A stretch of 64,000 nt of DNA, from NCBI RefSeq assembly GCF_001602525.1, contig NZ_LSYT01000008.1, forward strand, positions 186,001-250,000. Reading direction: 5' to 3'. Both the position numbers and the translations under genes were made by a program. Of this stretch, positions 51,859-60,710 are shown piece by piece (within the stretch, counting starts at the first letter, position 1; each line of letters opens with the position of its first letter). The notes beneath the pieces were generated by a model. The model worked only from the letters and a program-made list of their open reading frames with translations, made no database searches and was not told where the DNA came from. Origin of the DNA: Flavobacterium chilense (GTDB lineage: Bacteria; Bacteroidota; Bacteroidia; Flavobacteriales; Flavobacteriaceae).

Positions 51859-53370
51859 ATGAATACGATTACTGTAAAATCGATCAATGACACAGCCCAA
51901 ACCTATCAGTTTGTGGATAACGGAGAGCCTATGCGCGGAGGTGTCAAGGATGTTTATTTTAGTCCGGACAAAAAGTATGTTGTCGCTATCTTCAGGGACA
52001 AATTAGATGCTAACCAAAAAGAAAGATTACAGAGAATAACCAATAAATATCTGGTACAAATTCAAAACGGAGATGCGGGAGATTATTACCTTAACGAAGT
52101 ATACAGATGGCCTAGGGACGTTATTGAATATAATGGCTTAACAGGAATTATTGTGCCCATTTACGATTCAAAGTTTTTCTTTAAAAAAGGATATGAAACC
52201 AGTGATTTAATTCAGGGAAAAGAAAAAAACGGAAAATGGTTTGCGGGACCCAAATTTAGAAATTCGCATTTTCCGCTTCGTGTAGCCAAATCAGAATTGG
52301 GTGATTGGCTGAGTTATTTTCAGGTTTGTGTTAATTTAACCCGTGGTGTAAAAAAGATGCATGCAATGGGATTGGCACATTCTGATTTATCATACAATAA
52401 TGTTCTAATAGATCCAATCAATAAATCAGCCTGTATGATTGATTTGGACGGACTTGTAGTTCCGGGATTATTTCCGGCAGAAGTAATTGGAACGGCTGAA
52501 TTTATAGCTCCGGAAGTACTTTCTACTAAACATCTGAATAAAACAGATCCAAACAGGAAATTACCAAGCAGATTGACTGATTTGCATGCGTTACCGGTTT
52601 TGATCTACATGTTTTTACTGCACAGACATCCCTTAAAAGGAGGAAAGGTACATGACCTCGATACCGAAAAAGATGATTTATTGTCGATGGGCGAAAAAGC
52701 AATGTTTATAGAGCATCCAACAGACGAAACAAACAGACCCAAACTCAATCAGGTTTCAAAATGGGATTTGCCCTGGGCAGATATTACCAAATTGCCTTAT
52801 GCAATTACAGGTCCATATTTAAAAACCTTATTCGATAAAGTTTTTATAGACGGATTGCACAATCCGATGCAAAGACCAAATGCCGAAGAATGGGAAATTG
52901 CGTTGCTAAAAACAACAGATTTAATGCAGCAATGCCATAACACTTCATGCGAACAAAAATGGTATGTGTTTGATAATACCAATACACCAAGATGCCCGTT
53001 TTGTAATACGGCTCACAAAGGCACACTTCCGGTTTTAGATCTCTATTATCAGTTTCAGGAAAGCGTCTGGAAACCCGAAAATCACAGATTAATGGTTTAT
53101 AACAATCAATATTTGTTTCAATGGCATGTTAATCGTAATATTGCGCGAAATGAAAAGCTTACGACAGAACAAAAAGTACCTGTAGGGTATTTTACTTTCT
53201 ATAATGATAAATGGGTATTTGTCAATCAAAAGCTGACATCATTAAAAGATGTTACTGAGGATAAAGAAATTCCTATCGGGACAATGCTGGAGCTTACAGA
53301 CGGTAAAAAGATATTGCTTTCTAAAGAAGAAGGCGGCAGAGTTATAGTCGTTACAATGGCCAATAAATAA
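51859..53370 (+). CDS. Ser/Thr protein kinase-like protein with zinc ribbon
   Basis: A 503-residue protein with a divergent eukaryotic-type kinase domain. Features are GGVKDVYFSPDKKYVVAIF (N-lobe with the lysine), a catalytic loop AHSDLSYNNVLI (Asp176 and Asn181; HSD instead of HRD), IDLDGLVVP at the DFG place, and GTAEFIAPEVL for the activation-segment end. A four-cysteine ribbon follows the C-lobe (QQCHNTSCEQKW, PRCPFC). The last 120 residues are beta-rich, possibly an FHA- or SH3-like part. The partner PP2C and VWA genes lie directly upstream; together they make a reversible phosphorylation switch. Confidence 0.9.
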   Translation: MNTITVKSINDTAQTYQFVDNGEPMRGGVKDVYFSPDKKYVVAIFRDKLDANQKERLQRITNKYLVQIQNGDAGDYYLNEVYRWPRDVIEYNGLTGIIVPIYDSKFFFKKGYETSDLIQGKEKNGKWFAGPKFRNSHFPLRVAKSELGDWLSYFQVCVNLTRGVKKMHAMGLAHSDLSYNNVLIDPINKSACMIDLDGLVVPGLFPAEVIGTAEFIAPEVLSTKHLNKTDPNRKLPSRLTDLHALPVLIYMFLLHRHPLKGGKVHDLDTEKDDLLSMGEKAMFIEHPTDETNRPKLNQVSKWDLPWADITKLPYAITGPYLKTLFDKVFIDGLHNPMQRPNAEEWEIALLKTTDLMQQCHNTSCEQKWYVFDNTNTPRCPFCNTAHKGTLPVLDLYYQFQESVWKPENHRLMVYNNQYLFQWHVNRNIARNEKLTTEQKVPVGYFTFYNDKWVFVNQKLTSLKDVTEDKEIPIGTMLELTDGKKILLSKEEGGRVIVVTMANK

Positions 53371-53400
53371 TTTAAAATCTAACTTAATTAATATTTAAAA

Positions 53401-54408
53401 ATGAATCAACACCCAATTTTTTCAGAACATCCAGGTTTAATACTAGTATTTGCGGTTGCAGTAGTAATCATGCTGTTGTTAGATTTAGGAATTTTCAACA
53501 AGAAAAGTCATGTCGTGACTAATAAAGAAGCTGTGACCTGGTCATTAGTGTGGATAAGTTTGGCAATGATTTTTAGTGGTTTGATCTATTACTTTGCAGG
53601 TGCTGCCAAATTTTATGAATTTCAATCGGCGTACTGGATCGAAAAAGCACTTTCTGTAGATAATCTTTTTGTATTTATATTAGTTTTTAAATTCTTTGAT
53701 GTAGCAAACCAAAACAAACACAAAGTTTTATTTTGGGGTATTATAGGAGCTTTGGTCCTAAGAGCTATTTTTATATTCTCAGGAGCATTCTTAATTGAAT
53801 TAACTTATCTAAACAAACTGTTGAGTCTTGTTGGAGTAGAAGGATTCAAATACGACATTAACCTAATCATGACAGCCTTTGGATTGTTCTTAGTTTATGC
53901 AGGAATTAAATCATGGTCTGCAGGTGACGAAGATGATGACGAAGATTATAACAATACAAGAGGAGCCAGATTAATCAGAAAGTTTTTCAGTGTTTCTGAT
54001 AAATACGATGGTGATAAATTCTTTACAATCGAAAACGGAAAAAAATTAGCAACACCACTTTTAGTTGTTGTAGCAGTAATCGAGTTTACAGATTTATTGT
54101 TTGCAGTAGATTCTATTCCGGCAATTTTTGCGATTTCAAACGATCCGTTTATCCTTTACACTTCTAATATTTTTGCTATTTTAGGATTAAGAGCATTATT
54201 CTTCTTATTGGATAATTTCATTCACCTATTCAGTAAATTACAATACGGATTGGCGATTATCCTTTCGTTTATTGGTGTTAAAATGATTATTGCTCCGTTT
54301 TATCATATCGAATCAATTTATTCATTGATCGTTATTGGAGGAATCTTAGTGATATCAGTACTATGGTCAATTTTATTACCAGAGCCAAAAGAAACAGAAG
54401 AGGCATAA
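53401..54408 (+). CDS. terC: TerC family membrane protein
   Basis: A 335-residue integral membrane protein with about nine spans. The family signatures are YWIEKALSVDNLFVF and FTDLLFAVDSIPAIFAIS, both with the acidic residues inside the membrane that are thought to bind a metal ion. TerC proteins are associated with tellurite resistance and, in other branches, with manganese export. A cytoplasmic acidic loop (GDEDDDEDYNNTRG) lies in the middle. It is the last gene of the cluster, 30 bases behind the kinase gene, and is followed by a terminator. Confidence 0.95.
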   Translation: MNQHPIFSEHPGLILVFAVAVVIMLLLDLGIFNKKSHVVTNKEAVTWSLVWISLAMIFSGLIYYFAGAAKFYEFQSAYWIEKALSVDNLFVFILVFKFFDVANQNKHKVLFWGIIGALVLRAIFIFSGAFLIELTYLNKLLSLVGVEGFKYDINLIMTAFGLFLVYAGIKSWSAGDEDDDEDYNNTRGARLIRKFFSVSDKYDGDKFFTIENGKKLATPLLVVVAVIEFTDLLFAVDSIPAIFAISNDPFILYTSNIFAILGLRALFFLLDNFIHLFSKLQYGLAIILSFIGVKMIIAPFYHIESIYSLIVIGGILVISVLWSILLPEPKETEEA

Positions 54409-54430
54409 GAAATAAAATAATCGAATTACT

Positions 54431-54470
54431 AAAACGGGTAGAAGTCTAAGAGATTTCTATCCGTTTTTTT
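54431..54470 (+). terminator. Terminator of the Ter cluster
   Basis: AAACGGGTAGAA pairs with TTTCTATCCGTTT around a loop of about ten bases, followed by TTTT. It lies 23 bases behind the terC stop. Confidence 0.85.
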
Positions 54471-54584
54471 ATGAATATTGATATTGGAATAACAGCGTTT
54501 AAAGATTTAAAAAGAGTTCTTATAACAAAAAAGCCTTGTAACATTTGTTTTTAAAACGACAGTCCAAACTTCAATTAATTGTCA

Positions 54585-54592
54585 TACTTTTG
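54585..54592 (+). promoter_or_regulatory. Candidate -7 box upstream of the ABC-F gene
   Basis: TACTTTTG is an exact TAnnTTTG match, about 70 bases before the ATG. No TTG occurs 17-23 bases upstream, so only the -7 half supports it. Confidence 0.35.
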
Positions 54593-54661
54593 CACTTTCA
54601 AAAAGTAAAGTAAATAAAATACTTAAAAGCTTTACTGCCTTGTAATAATAGTCAAGAAATT

Positions 54662-56575
54662 ATGCTTAATATACACAATCTTTCGGTTTCTTTTGGAGGA
54701 ACATATTTATTTGAAGAAGTTACTTTTCGTTTAGGCGCCGGCGACCGCGTAGGTCTTGTTGGTAAAAACGGAGCAGGTAAATCGACAATGCTTAAAATGT
54801 TAGCAAGAGATTTTGCGCCAGATTCAGGAGTTATTTCTCAGGAAAAAGATATCCGAATGGGGTTTTTACGTCAGGATATTGATTTTGAACGCGGAAGAAC
54901 AGTATTAGAAGAAGCTTATGAAGCCTTTACTGAAATTAAAGTTGTAGAAAAAAAACTGGAAGAAATCAATCATCAATTGGTGACCAGAACCGATTATGAA
55001 AGTGAAGAATATGGTCAGATTATTGAAGATTTATCTGATTACACGCATCGTTTTGAACTTCTTGGAGGTTACAATTATGTAGGAGATACAGAGAAAATTC
55101 TTTTAGGATTAGGTTTCAAAAGAGAAGTTTTTAATAACCAAACCGAAACATTTTCTGGAGGTTGGAGAATGCGTATCGAACTGGCTAAATTATTATTGCA
55201 ATCTAATGATGTATTGCTTCTGGATGAGCCAACCAATCACCTGGATATTGAAAGTATTATTTGGCTGGAAAATTTCCTTCGTAATTATCCCGGAGTTGTC
55301 GTAATTGTTTCGCACGATAAAATGTTTTTAGATAACGTTACCAATCGTACAATCGAAATCTCTTTAGGAAAAGCATACGATTTTAACAAGCCATACTCTC
55401 AATATTTAGAACTTCGTCATGAAATTCGCGAAAAGCAATTGGCAACTCAAAAAAATCAGGCGAAGAAAATTGAAGAAACAGAAAAACTAATCGAGAAATT
55501 CCGTGCAAAAGCTTCCAAAGCTTCGATGGCACAATCTCTGATTAAAAAACTGGATAAAGTAGAACGAATCGAAGTAGACGAAGATGATAACTCAGTAATG
55601 AATATTTCGTTTCCTGTTTCAAAAGAACCGGGAAAAGTGGTAATCGAAGCAGAGCATGTAACCAAAGCTTATGGAGATAAAGTAATCTTAAAAGACATTG
55701 ATTTATTGGTAGAACGCGGAAGTAAAATTGCTTTTGTGGGACAAAATGGACAGGGAAAATCTACTTTTATAAAAGCAATTGTAAACGAATTTGAATACCA
55801 GGGAAATATCAAATTAGGACACAACGTACAATTGGGGTATTTTGCCCAAAATCAGGCAGAATATCTGGATGGTGAAATCACCTTATTACAGACTATGGAA
55901 GATGCGGCAACAGACACCAACCGTTCGAAAGTTCGTGATATGCTGGGATCCTTTTTGTTCCGTGGCGACGATGTTGAGAAAAAAGTAAAAGTACTTTCAG
56001 GAGGTGAGCGTAACCGTTTGGCGCTTTGTAAATTGTTATTACAGCCCATAAACGTATTGCTGATGGATGAGCCTACGAACCACTTAGACATTAAATCTAA
56101 GAACGTTCTAAAAGCGGCATTGCAAAAATTTGGAGGGACTTTATTATTGGTTTCTCACGACAGGGATTTCCTGCAGGGAATGTCGAACATTGTCTACGAA
56201 TTCAAAGATCAGAAAATCAGAGAATATCTGGGTGATATCAACTTTTTCTTAGAGCAGCGTAATCTCGAAAACATGCGTGAAGTAGAGAAAAAAGATGTTG
56301 TAAAAACTGCCGCACCAAAAGAAAACAACAAAACATCTTACGAAGATCAGAAAAAAGGGAAAGCGCTTCAAAATCGTTTGAGTAAAGTCGAAAGTCAAAT
56401 CAAACAATTAGAAAAAGACATTCAGCATGACGATAAGATGTTGGCTTCAAACTATGATAAACACATCGAAGATGCCTCATTTTTTACCGCATACAACAAA
56501 AAGAAACAAGACTTAGATCAATTGCTTCTGGACTGGGAAATTGTTCAGGAAGAAATTGATAATTTCAATGCTTAA
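54662..56575 (+). CDS. ABC-F family ATP-binding protein
   Basis: A 637-residue soluble protein with two ABC ATPase domains and no membrane part. ABC-F proteins act on the ribosome, in translation control or antibiotic protection. Domain one has GKNGAGKS (34-41), FSGGWRMRIELAKLLL and LLLDEPTNHLDIE. Domain two has GQNGQGKST, LSGGERNRLALCKLLL and LLMDEPTNHLDIK. Between them is the charged P-site linker (about 245-310). The C-terminal 90 residues form a coiled coil as in Uup. The overall form matches the YdiF/Uup housekeeping group rather than a dedicated resistance protein. It is monocistronic. Confidence 0.93.
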   Translation: MLNIHNLSVSFGGTYLFEEVTFRLGAGDRVGLVGKNGAGKSTMLKMLARDFAPDSGVISQEKDIRMGFLRQDIDFERGRTVLEEAYEAFTEIKVVEKKLEEINHQLVTRTDYESEEYGQIIEDLSDYTHRFELLGGYNYVGDTEKILLGLGFKREVFNNQTETFSGGWRMRIELAKLLLQSNDVLLLDEPTNHLDIESIIWLENFLRNYPGVVVIVSHDKMFLDNVTNRTIEISLGKAYDFNKPYSQYLELRHEIREKQLATQKNQAKKIEETEKLIEKFRAKASKASMAQSLIKKLDKVERIEVDEDDNSVMNISFPVSKEPGKVVIEAEHVTKAYGDKVILKDIDLLVERGSKIAFVGQNGQGKSTFIKAIVNEFEYQGNIKLGHNVQLGYFAQNQAEYLDGEITLLQTMEDAATDTNRSKVRDMLGSFLFRGDDVEKKVKVLSGGERNRLALCKLLLQPINVLLMDEPTNHLDIKSKNVLKAALQKFGGTLLLVSHDRDFLQGMSNIVYEFKDQKIREYLGDINFFLEQRNLENMREVEKKDVVKTAAPKENNKTSYEDQKKGKALQNRLSKVESQIKQLEKDIQHDDKMLASNYDKHIEDASFFTAYNKKKQDLDQLLLDWEIVQEEIDNFNA

Positions 56576-56582
56576 TATTTGA

Positions 56583-56740
56583 TTCAGGAGCTAATCCGGC
56601 TTTCCGTTTCAAGTCCTCACAAAAAAAATTGCATTTCCAATGTTGCAAAAAGAGCTTCTTTCAGTCGCTTTTTTTCAACAGGAAATGCAATTTTTTTTGC
56701 TCCGGGCTTTTCTCTGCAATCCGGGCTAAAGGAGTTTCCG
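56583..56740. repeat. Interspersed element with 18-base inverted repeat
   Basis: AAAAAAAATTGCATTTCC (56621-56638) and its exact reverse complement (56681-56698) enclose a 42-base loop that contains GCAAAAAGAGCTTCTTTCAG and TCGCTTTTTTTCAACA. The flanks, GGAGCTAATCCGGCTTTCCG and CAATCCGGGCTAAAGGAG, carry related GC-rich words. The second arm with its T run could also end transcription of the ABC-F gene. The GC-rich flanks are unlike normal intergenic sequence here. Confidence 0.5.
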
Positions 56741-56783
56741 TTTTTTGTTTCAGGTTCTTAATTATTGCATTAAACCTGAAACA

Positions 56784-57746
56784 CTACTTAATAATTCCAA
56801 TAGATTTTGAGTGCATAATAGCTTCGCTGCTTTCTTTATAATAGCAAACAGAAACCTCTAAACTTTCCAGGTTTCTCAGGATTGTTTCAGTGCTTTCTTT
56901 TTTATATTTCCCGGTTTGCCTAATGTAAACCGCTTTTACAGTTACAGGGAATATTTTGCAGATTCGCTCATACAAAACAGGATCATGCTGCGAATCGTCT
57001 CCCAATAGCACATATTTAAGATTAGGATAAAACTCTAAAACATGTTTTATTTTATCAAATTTATGATCGTGATTTCCACGTCCGCTCATAAAAAAATCAG
57101 TGATGCCCCTTTTAATATCCTTCAATAAAATAACGGCTCTGGGCAAATGATGAATTTTGGTAAACTTTACAATAAACCGGTACAAATTCCATTCGCTACT
57201 CGAAACATAAAAAAAAGCATTCTCTTCCTCTTTATTATTTCGTCCTGCAGAACTCAATGCCTGATAATGTGGTACAACATCTTTAAAAACCTTACGGTCA
57301 TTGACGTTTTTAAATAAAAGAATATATATTTTTCTAAAGAAATTCTGAGTATGCGAAATCAAAAAAGTATCATCAATATCAGATATAATTCCAAGTTTTC
57401 CCTTATGAGGCCTTATAAAACTAGCTTTAGAAGTAATCGTTTCATTTTTGTATTTAATACTTACTTCGTATTCCATCCATCCAAAATGTGTTTCCTTTTC
57501 GAGTGGAATACAAAAATTAAAATAACCGTCATCTAAGGTCTTAGTGTGAATTTCCTGATGACCACATTTTAGATAAATGTCAAAATTTTTAAGTGTTTTT
57601 ATTCTAAACTGATTAATGATCGAAGTAGCATTTTTAAAATTTTTCTTCTGAAAATCATAATCATACGTTCTTCTGAAAACATGTCCCATTACAATTAATT
57701 CTTCTTCATTGGCATAACCCCGATATAATTGTAAGATTGGTTTCAT
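56784..57746 (-). CDS. App1-like phosphatidate phosphatase domain protein (DUF2183)
   Basis: A 320-residue soluble protein. Residues about 140-300 form an App1-type catalytic domain of the HAD fold: GIISDIDDTFLIS gives the DxDxT nucleophile motif, VSSSEWNLYRF and PRAVILLKD follow, then the lysine in NHDHKFDKIKHVL and VLLGDDSQHDP with the last acidic pair. In yeast App1 removes phosphate from phosphatidic acid. The first 130 residues are a beta-sandwich-like part (GYFNFCIPLEKETHFG). A diacylglycerol-kinase-type gene is divergent to it, which supports a shared role in the phosphatidate/diacylglycerol balance. Confidence 0.88.
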   Translation of the reverse strand: MKPILQLYRGYANEEELIVMGHVFRRTYDYDFQKKNFKNATSIINQFRIKTLKNFDIYLKCGHQEIHTKTLDDGYFNFCIPLEKETHFGWMEYEVSIKYKNETITSKASFIRPHKGKLGIISDIDDTFLISHTQNFFRKIYILLFKNVNDRKVFKDVVPHYQALSSAGRNNKEEENAFFYVSSSEWNLYRFIVKFTKIHHLPRAVILLKDIKRGITDFFMSGRGNHDHKFDKIKHVLEFYPNLKYVLLGDDSQHDPVLYERICKIFPVTVKAVYIRQTGKYKKESTETILRNLESLEVSVCYYKESSEAIMHSKSIGIIK

Positions 57747-57812
57747 TAATTGCGTATATTTATAGATGGATGCTGTAAATTAATTATTTTAATTGACTTT
57801 AAAAATAAAATT

Positions 57813-58682
57813 TTGAAAAAGAATATCATATTTGTTGTAAATCCTATTTCAGGAGATCTGGATAAATCAGATCTAATCGATGCTGTACAGGAGTTTGCAA
57901 CCACAAACAATCTTGCATTAGAAGTTTACGAAACTACAGGCAAAAGCGATCAAAAAGCCATACAATCATTGTATAATCAATATCAGCCGGAACGTATTAT
58001 AGTTGCAGGCGGAGACGGAACCATAAAAATGGTGGCCGAAGCAATGGAAGAATTTGATGTTATAATAGGTGTTTTGCCTGCGGGCTCTGCAAACGGTTTA
58101 TCTGTAGACCTAAACTTACCCACAACAATCGAAGAGAACCTAAAAATAGCCTTTCTGAACCATTATATCGAAATGGACATGATTTGTATTAACGGTAAAA
58201 AAAGTATTCATTTAAGCGATATTGGTGTAAATGCTAATTTGGTAAAGAACTATGAAGAAAGCAATTTACGTGGCTTCTGGGGATATGCATTGCAGGCTTT
58301 TTCGGCTTTAAAAGAATCTGAAGAACCTTTTGTAGCCACTATTTCGGCCAACAATGAAACCGTTGAACATACTGCCAGAATGATTGTTATTGCGAATTCT
58401 CAAAAGTACGGAACAGGTGTTATCATTAATCCGCATGGCGTAATGAATGATGGAAAGTTTGAACTGGTGATTTTAAAAAGTTTAGATTTATTATTACTCG
58501 GAAAAATTATTACCGGCAATATGCCAATTGATTCTGATGATATTGTGATTATTTCAACAGACAAAGCAACAATAAAAACAGATTATCCTGTGAATTTTCA
58601 AATTGATGGAGAATATTGTGGAGCTCAAAGCTCATTAGAAATACACATTTTACATAAACAGATGAAAATTGCTGTTCCCTAA
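57813..58682 (+). CDS. Diacylglycerol kinase family lipid kinase
   Basis: A 289-residue protein of the DagK/YegS/sphingosine-kinase family, which phosphorylates diacylglycerol or related lipids. Motifs are IIFVVNPISGD near the N-terminus, IIVAGGDGTIKMVAEAM (nucleotide-binding GGDGT) and GVLPAGSANGLSVDL. LSDIGVNANLVKNY follows, and the C-terminal beta domain ends QIDGEYCGAQSSLEIH. The start is the TTG at 57813, giving MKKNIIFVVNPISG. The longer frame back to 57750 adds sequence unlike the family and would overlap the divergent promoter region. Confidence 0.9.
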   Translation: MKKNIIFVVNPISGDLDKSDLIDAVQEFATTNNLALEVYETTGKSDQKAIQSLYNQYQPERIIVAGGDGTIKMVAEAMEEFDVIIGVLPAGSANGLSVDLNLPTTIEENLKIAFLNHYIEMDMICINGKKSIHLSDIGVNANLVKNYEESNLRGFWGYALQAFSALKESEEPFVATISANNETVEHTARMIVIANSQKYGTGVIINPHGVMNDGKFELVILKSLDLLLLGKIITGNMPIDSDDIVIISTDKATIKTDYPVNFQIDGEYCGAQSSLEIHILHKQMKIAVP

Positions 58683-58687
58683 AATGT

Positions 58688-58743
58688 AGCCCTGGAAGGG
58701 CTTAATATTTATAGACAACAATAGAGCATAGCTCCAGTGGAGC
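58688..58743. repeat. Two short palindromes of the interspersed type
   Basis: AGCCCT-gga-AGGGCT (58688-58702) and GCTCC-agt-GGAGC (58731-58743), each a hairpin with a three-base loop, separated by 28 AT-rich bases. The form equals the GCCCT-ttc-AGGGC hairpin at 12924 and suggests one dispersed family. It lies between convergent genes. Confidence 0.55.
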
Positions 58744-58774
58744 GATATTAGTTTTAATTATTTTGATAGGGTCG

Positions 58775-59920
58775 TTATTTAAACGGATTACGTTCCTGCC
58801 AGTCTGTTTTTGGTTCCAGATAATTAAAGAAACGGGCAATATTATGATTAATCAAAGCATTACTGTGTGTAATTAAACCGTACATCTTTACAGGTTTTGC
58901 ACCTACAGAACTTTTGATTTCAAGGGCAGTTCTGGCAAATACAATTTCTCTAAATCCCTGATTAATTGAATAAGCAATCATATCGTACAACATGTTTAGA
59001 TACAACATTTTCTCGCGTTGAATTGTTTCGTCGTAACCTAAAAAATAAGTGTCCATTATATCTCCGTTTTTAATCAGAGTATTAAAGCCAATTAGCTTTT
59101 CGTCTAAAAAATAACCGTAAAAAAGAAAGTCATCTTTCATGATTTCTTTAAAGAAACTAAAATGATTTCTGGCTAGAAAAAAAGTGTTAAAGGGAGCATT
59201 TTTAGCCACATGAAAATATAATTCATAAATTACATCTTCGTACTGTTTAATGTCAGACAAAGACATCTTTTGTTTTACGATTCCATCAGCTTTTTTTCGT
59301 GCACGCTTGTATTGATCGCGATATTTTTTTGATAAAGCATCAATATAATCCTGTTCTGTTTTCCACTTTTCATTGATTTCAAAAATCATATTGGGTTGGG
59401 TCGAGAACGTATAATTGTTTTTAAATTCAGCCTGCAAAGGCTCAATTTCTTTTGCTGTAAAATCCTTGATGCTCGTAATATGAACTTTTTTCCCGCTAGC
59501 TTTCAGATCTTTTTTAAGCTGATTAATCGCTTTATGAAGAGTTTTTATCGCTTTTGATTCTTTTACTTTTTCATCAAAAACAAAGGCGTTTTGTCCTGTA
59601 AGCATATTGTTGCCAACAAACAGTACATGTGACGCAAAGTTTTTAAATGCAAAATTTCTAACAGAAGTTTTTAAGCACTGATCACGCTCACCAAAAGATT
59701 CCAGTTTCTCGGCAAATAAAAATTGTGTTAAAACAATTCCAATTAGTTTTTCTTCACGAAAAATTCCAATAAAATGACAAATCATATTTACCGGACAGGA
59801 ATTTTCCAGTACTTCGAGGTATTCACGTGTCAAAAAAATGTTATTTACAGCAAGCGAATTCCATTCGAAAGGAAGTAATGATGCGCTGTTGTAAATTTGA
59901 AAAGAGTATGTTGTAGTCAA
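58775..59920 (-). CDS. GNAT/FemAB-like acetyltransferase domain protein
   Basis: A 381-residue soluble protein with two GNAT-like halves. The second half (about 190-345) shows the pattern of the acetyltransferase_6/FemAB group: SKKYRDQYKRARKKADG, YELYFHVAKNAPFNTFFL, FFKEIMKDDFLFYGYFLDEK, IGFNTLIKNGDIMDTYFLGY, YLNMLYDMIAYSINQGF and the end IKSSVGAKPVKMYG. Such proteins attach amino acids or acyl groups to peptidoglycan precursors, lipids or proteins; the substrate here is unknown. The frame starts with TTG and no nearby ATG offers an alternative. It is convergent with the lipid kinase gene. Confidence 0.75.
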   Translation of the reverse strand: MTTTYSFQIYNSASLLPFEWNSLAVNNIFLTREYLEVLENSCPVNMICHFIGIFREEKLIGIVLTQFLFAEKLESFGERDQCLKTSVRNFAFKNFASHVLFVGNNMLTGQNAFVFDEKVKESKAIKTLHKAINQLKKDLKASGKKVHITSIKDFTAKEIEPLQAEFKNNYTFSTQPNMIFEINEKWKTEQDYIDALSKKYRDQYKRARKKADGIVKQKMSLSDIKQYEDVIYELYFHVAKNAPFNTFFLARNHFSFFKEIMKDDFLFYGYFLDEKLIGFNTLIKNGDIMDTYFLGYDETIQREKMLYLNMLYDMIAYSINQGFREIVFARTALEIKSSVGAKPVKMYGLITHSNALINHNIARFFNYLEPKTDWQERNPFK

Positions 59921-59990
59921 AAGTGTGAGCTAATTTTTTCAAAATTAGATAATATTTGCAATAACTTACTTTCTTTAAGTTATTATTAAG

Positions 59991-60026
59991 AAAAACCCGT
60001 TTGAGTTTGCATTTCAAACGGGTTTT
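59991..60026 (-). terminator. Terminator of the DUF1761 gene
   Basis: On the minus strand AAAACCCGTTTGAAATGCAA pairs with TCAAACGGGTTTTT, giving a nine-base stem and a T run. It lies about a dozen bases behind the gene. Confidence 0.88.
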
Positions 60027-60038
60027 AATATTTATAAT

Positions 60039-60527
60039 TTATGCAAATGCACAGATAATACCGCCCATTAAAGCAAGTGTAAGCATCCAGAATCCGGCAT
60101 GAACAAAAATATATTTCCATGATTTTCTTTCAAACAAGCCATTAATACCAATAACCGGAAAGGCAAAAAATAAACCCGACATGAAACCATGCAAAGCGCC
60201 ATGTTTAAAAGTTCGGTAAGCCGTTCCGTAATCAGCCATAAAAGCATGGAAAGATGGTTTTGCACTTTCGACGAGCAGCGGACCGCCAACCATTCCCAGA
60301 GCTCCGGATTGATGAATGGTAAGAGATGCTAAAGTCATCGCAATCATAACAGCAAAAAGATAGGTAAACCCAAATATCTTGAGCATGTTGCCTTTTCTGA
60401 GTTCTTCCTGTGTGAAATTATTTTCTTTCATCCAGATCGTTCCAAAAACTTTTGGATGATACCAGACAAAGCCCACGATCAATGTTACAATCGCAGCAAC
60501 AAGGAATGTAAAATAGTTAATTTGCAT
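60039..60527 (-). CDS. DUF1761 membrane protein
   Basis: A 162-residue integral membrane protein of the DUF1761 family with four spans (about 5-22, 50-68, 108-126 and 138-158). The N-terminal VGFVWYHPKVFGTIWMKEN is the family signature; a conserved histidine and tryptophan sit at the end of span one. FKHGALHGFMSGLFF lies before the third span. Function unknown. The gene is single with a terminator, and is divergent from the LRR gene. Confidence 0.88.
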   Translation of the reverse strand: MQINYFTFLVAAIVTLIVGFVWYHPKVFGTIWMKENNFTQEELRKGNMLKIFGFTYLFAVMIAMTLASLTIHQSGALGMVGGPLLVESAKPSFHAFMADYGTAYRTFKHGALHGFMSGLFFAFPVIGINGLFERKSWKYIFVHAGFWMLTLALMGGIICAFA

Positions 60528-60710
60528 AATATTAGGTTTTTATAATTAGTTGTCTCAAAATTAATCAAAAAAGAACAATACTGTACGTATTATTAAAAAG
60601 TAGTAAAAGTATTATGTTTTAAATATTTATTAACACTTTGTCGACACAAGGAGTATTTTATCGGGTAATTATCTAATTTTAGCAACAGAAAACGCAGCTA
60701 CTGAATTTTT

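Noticed and set aside
57750..57812. Extended N-terminus of the lipid kinase from a TTG at 57750
   Set aside because: The added 21 residues do not match the family, whose conserved start begins at the TTG at 57813.
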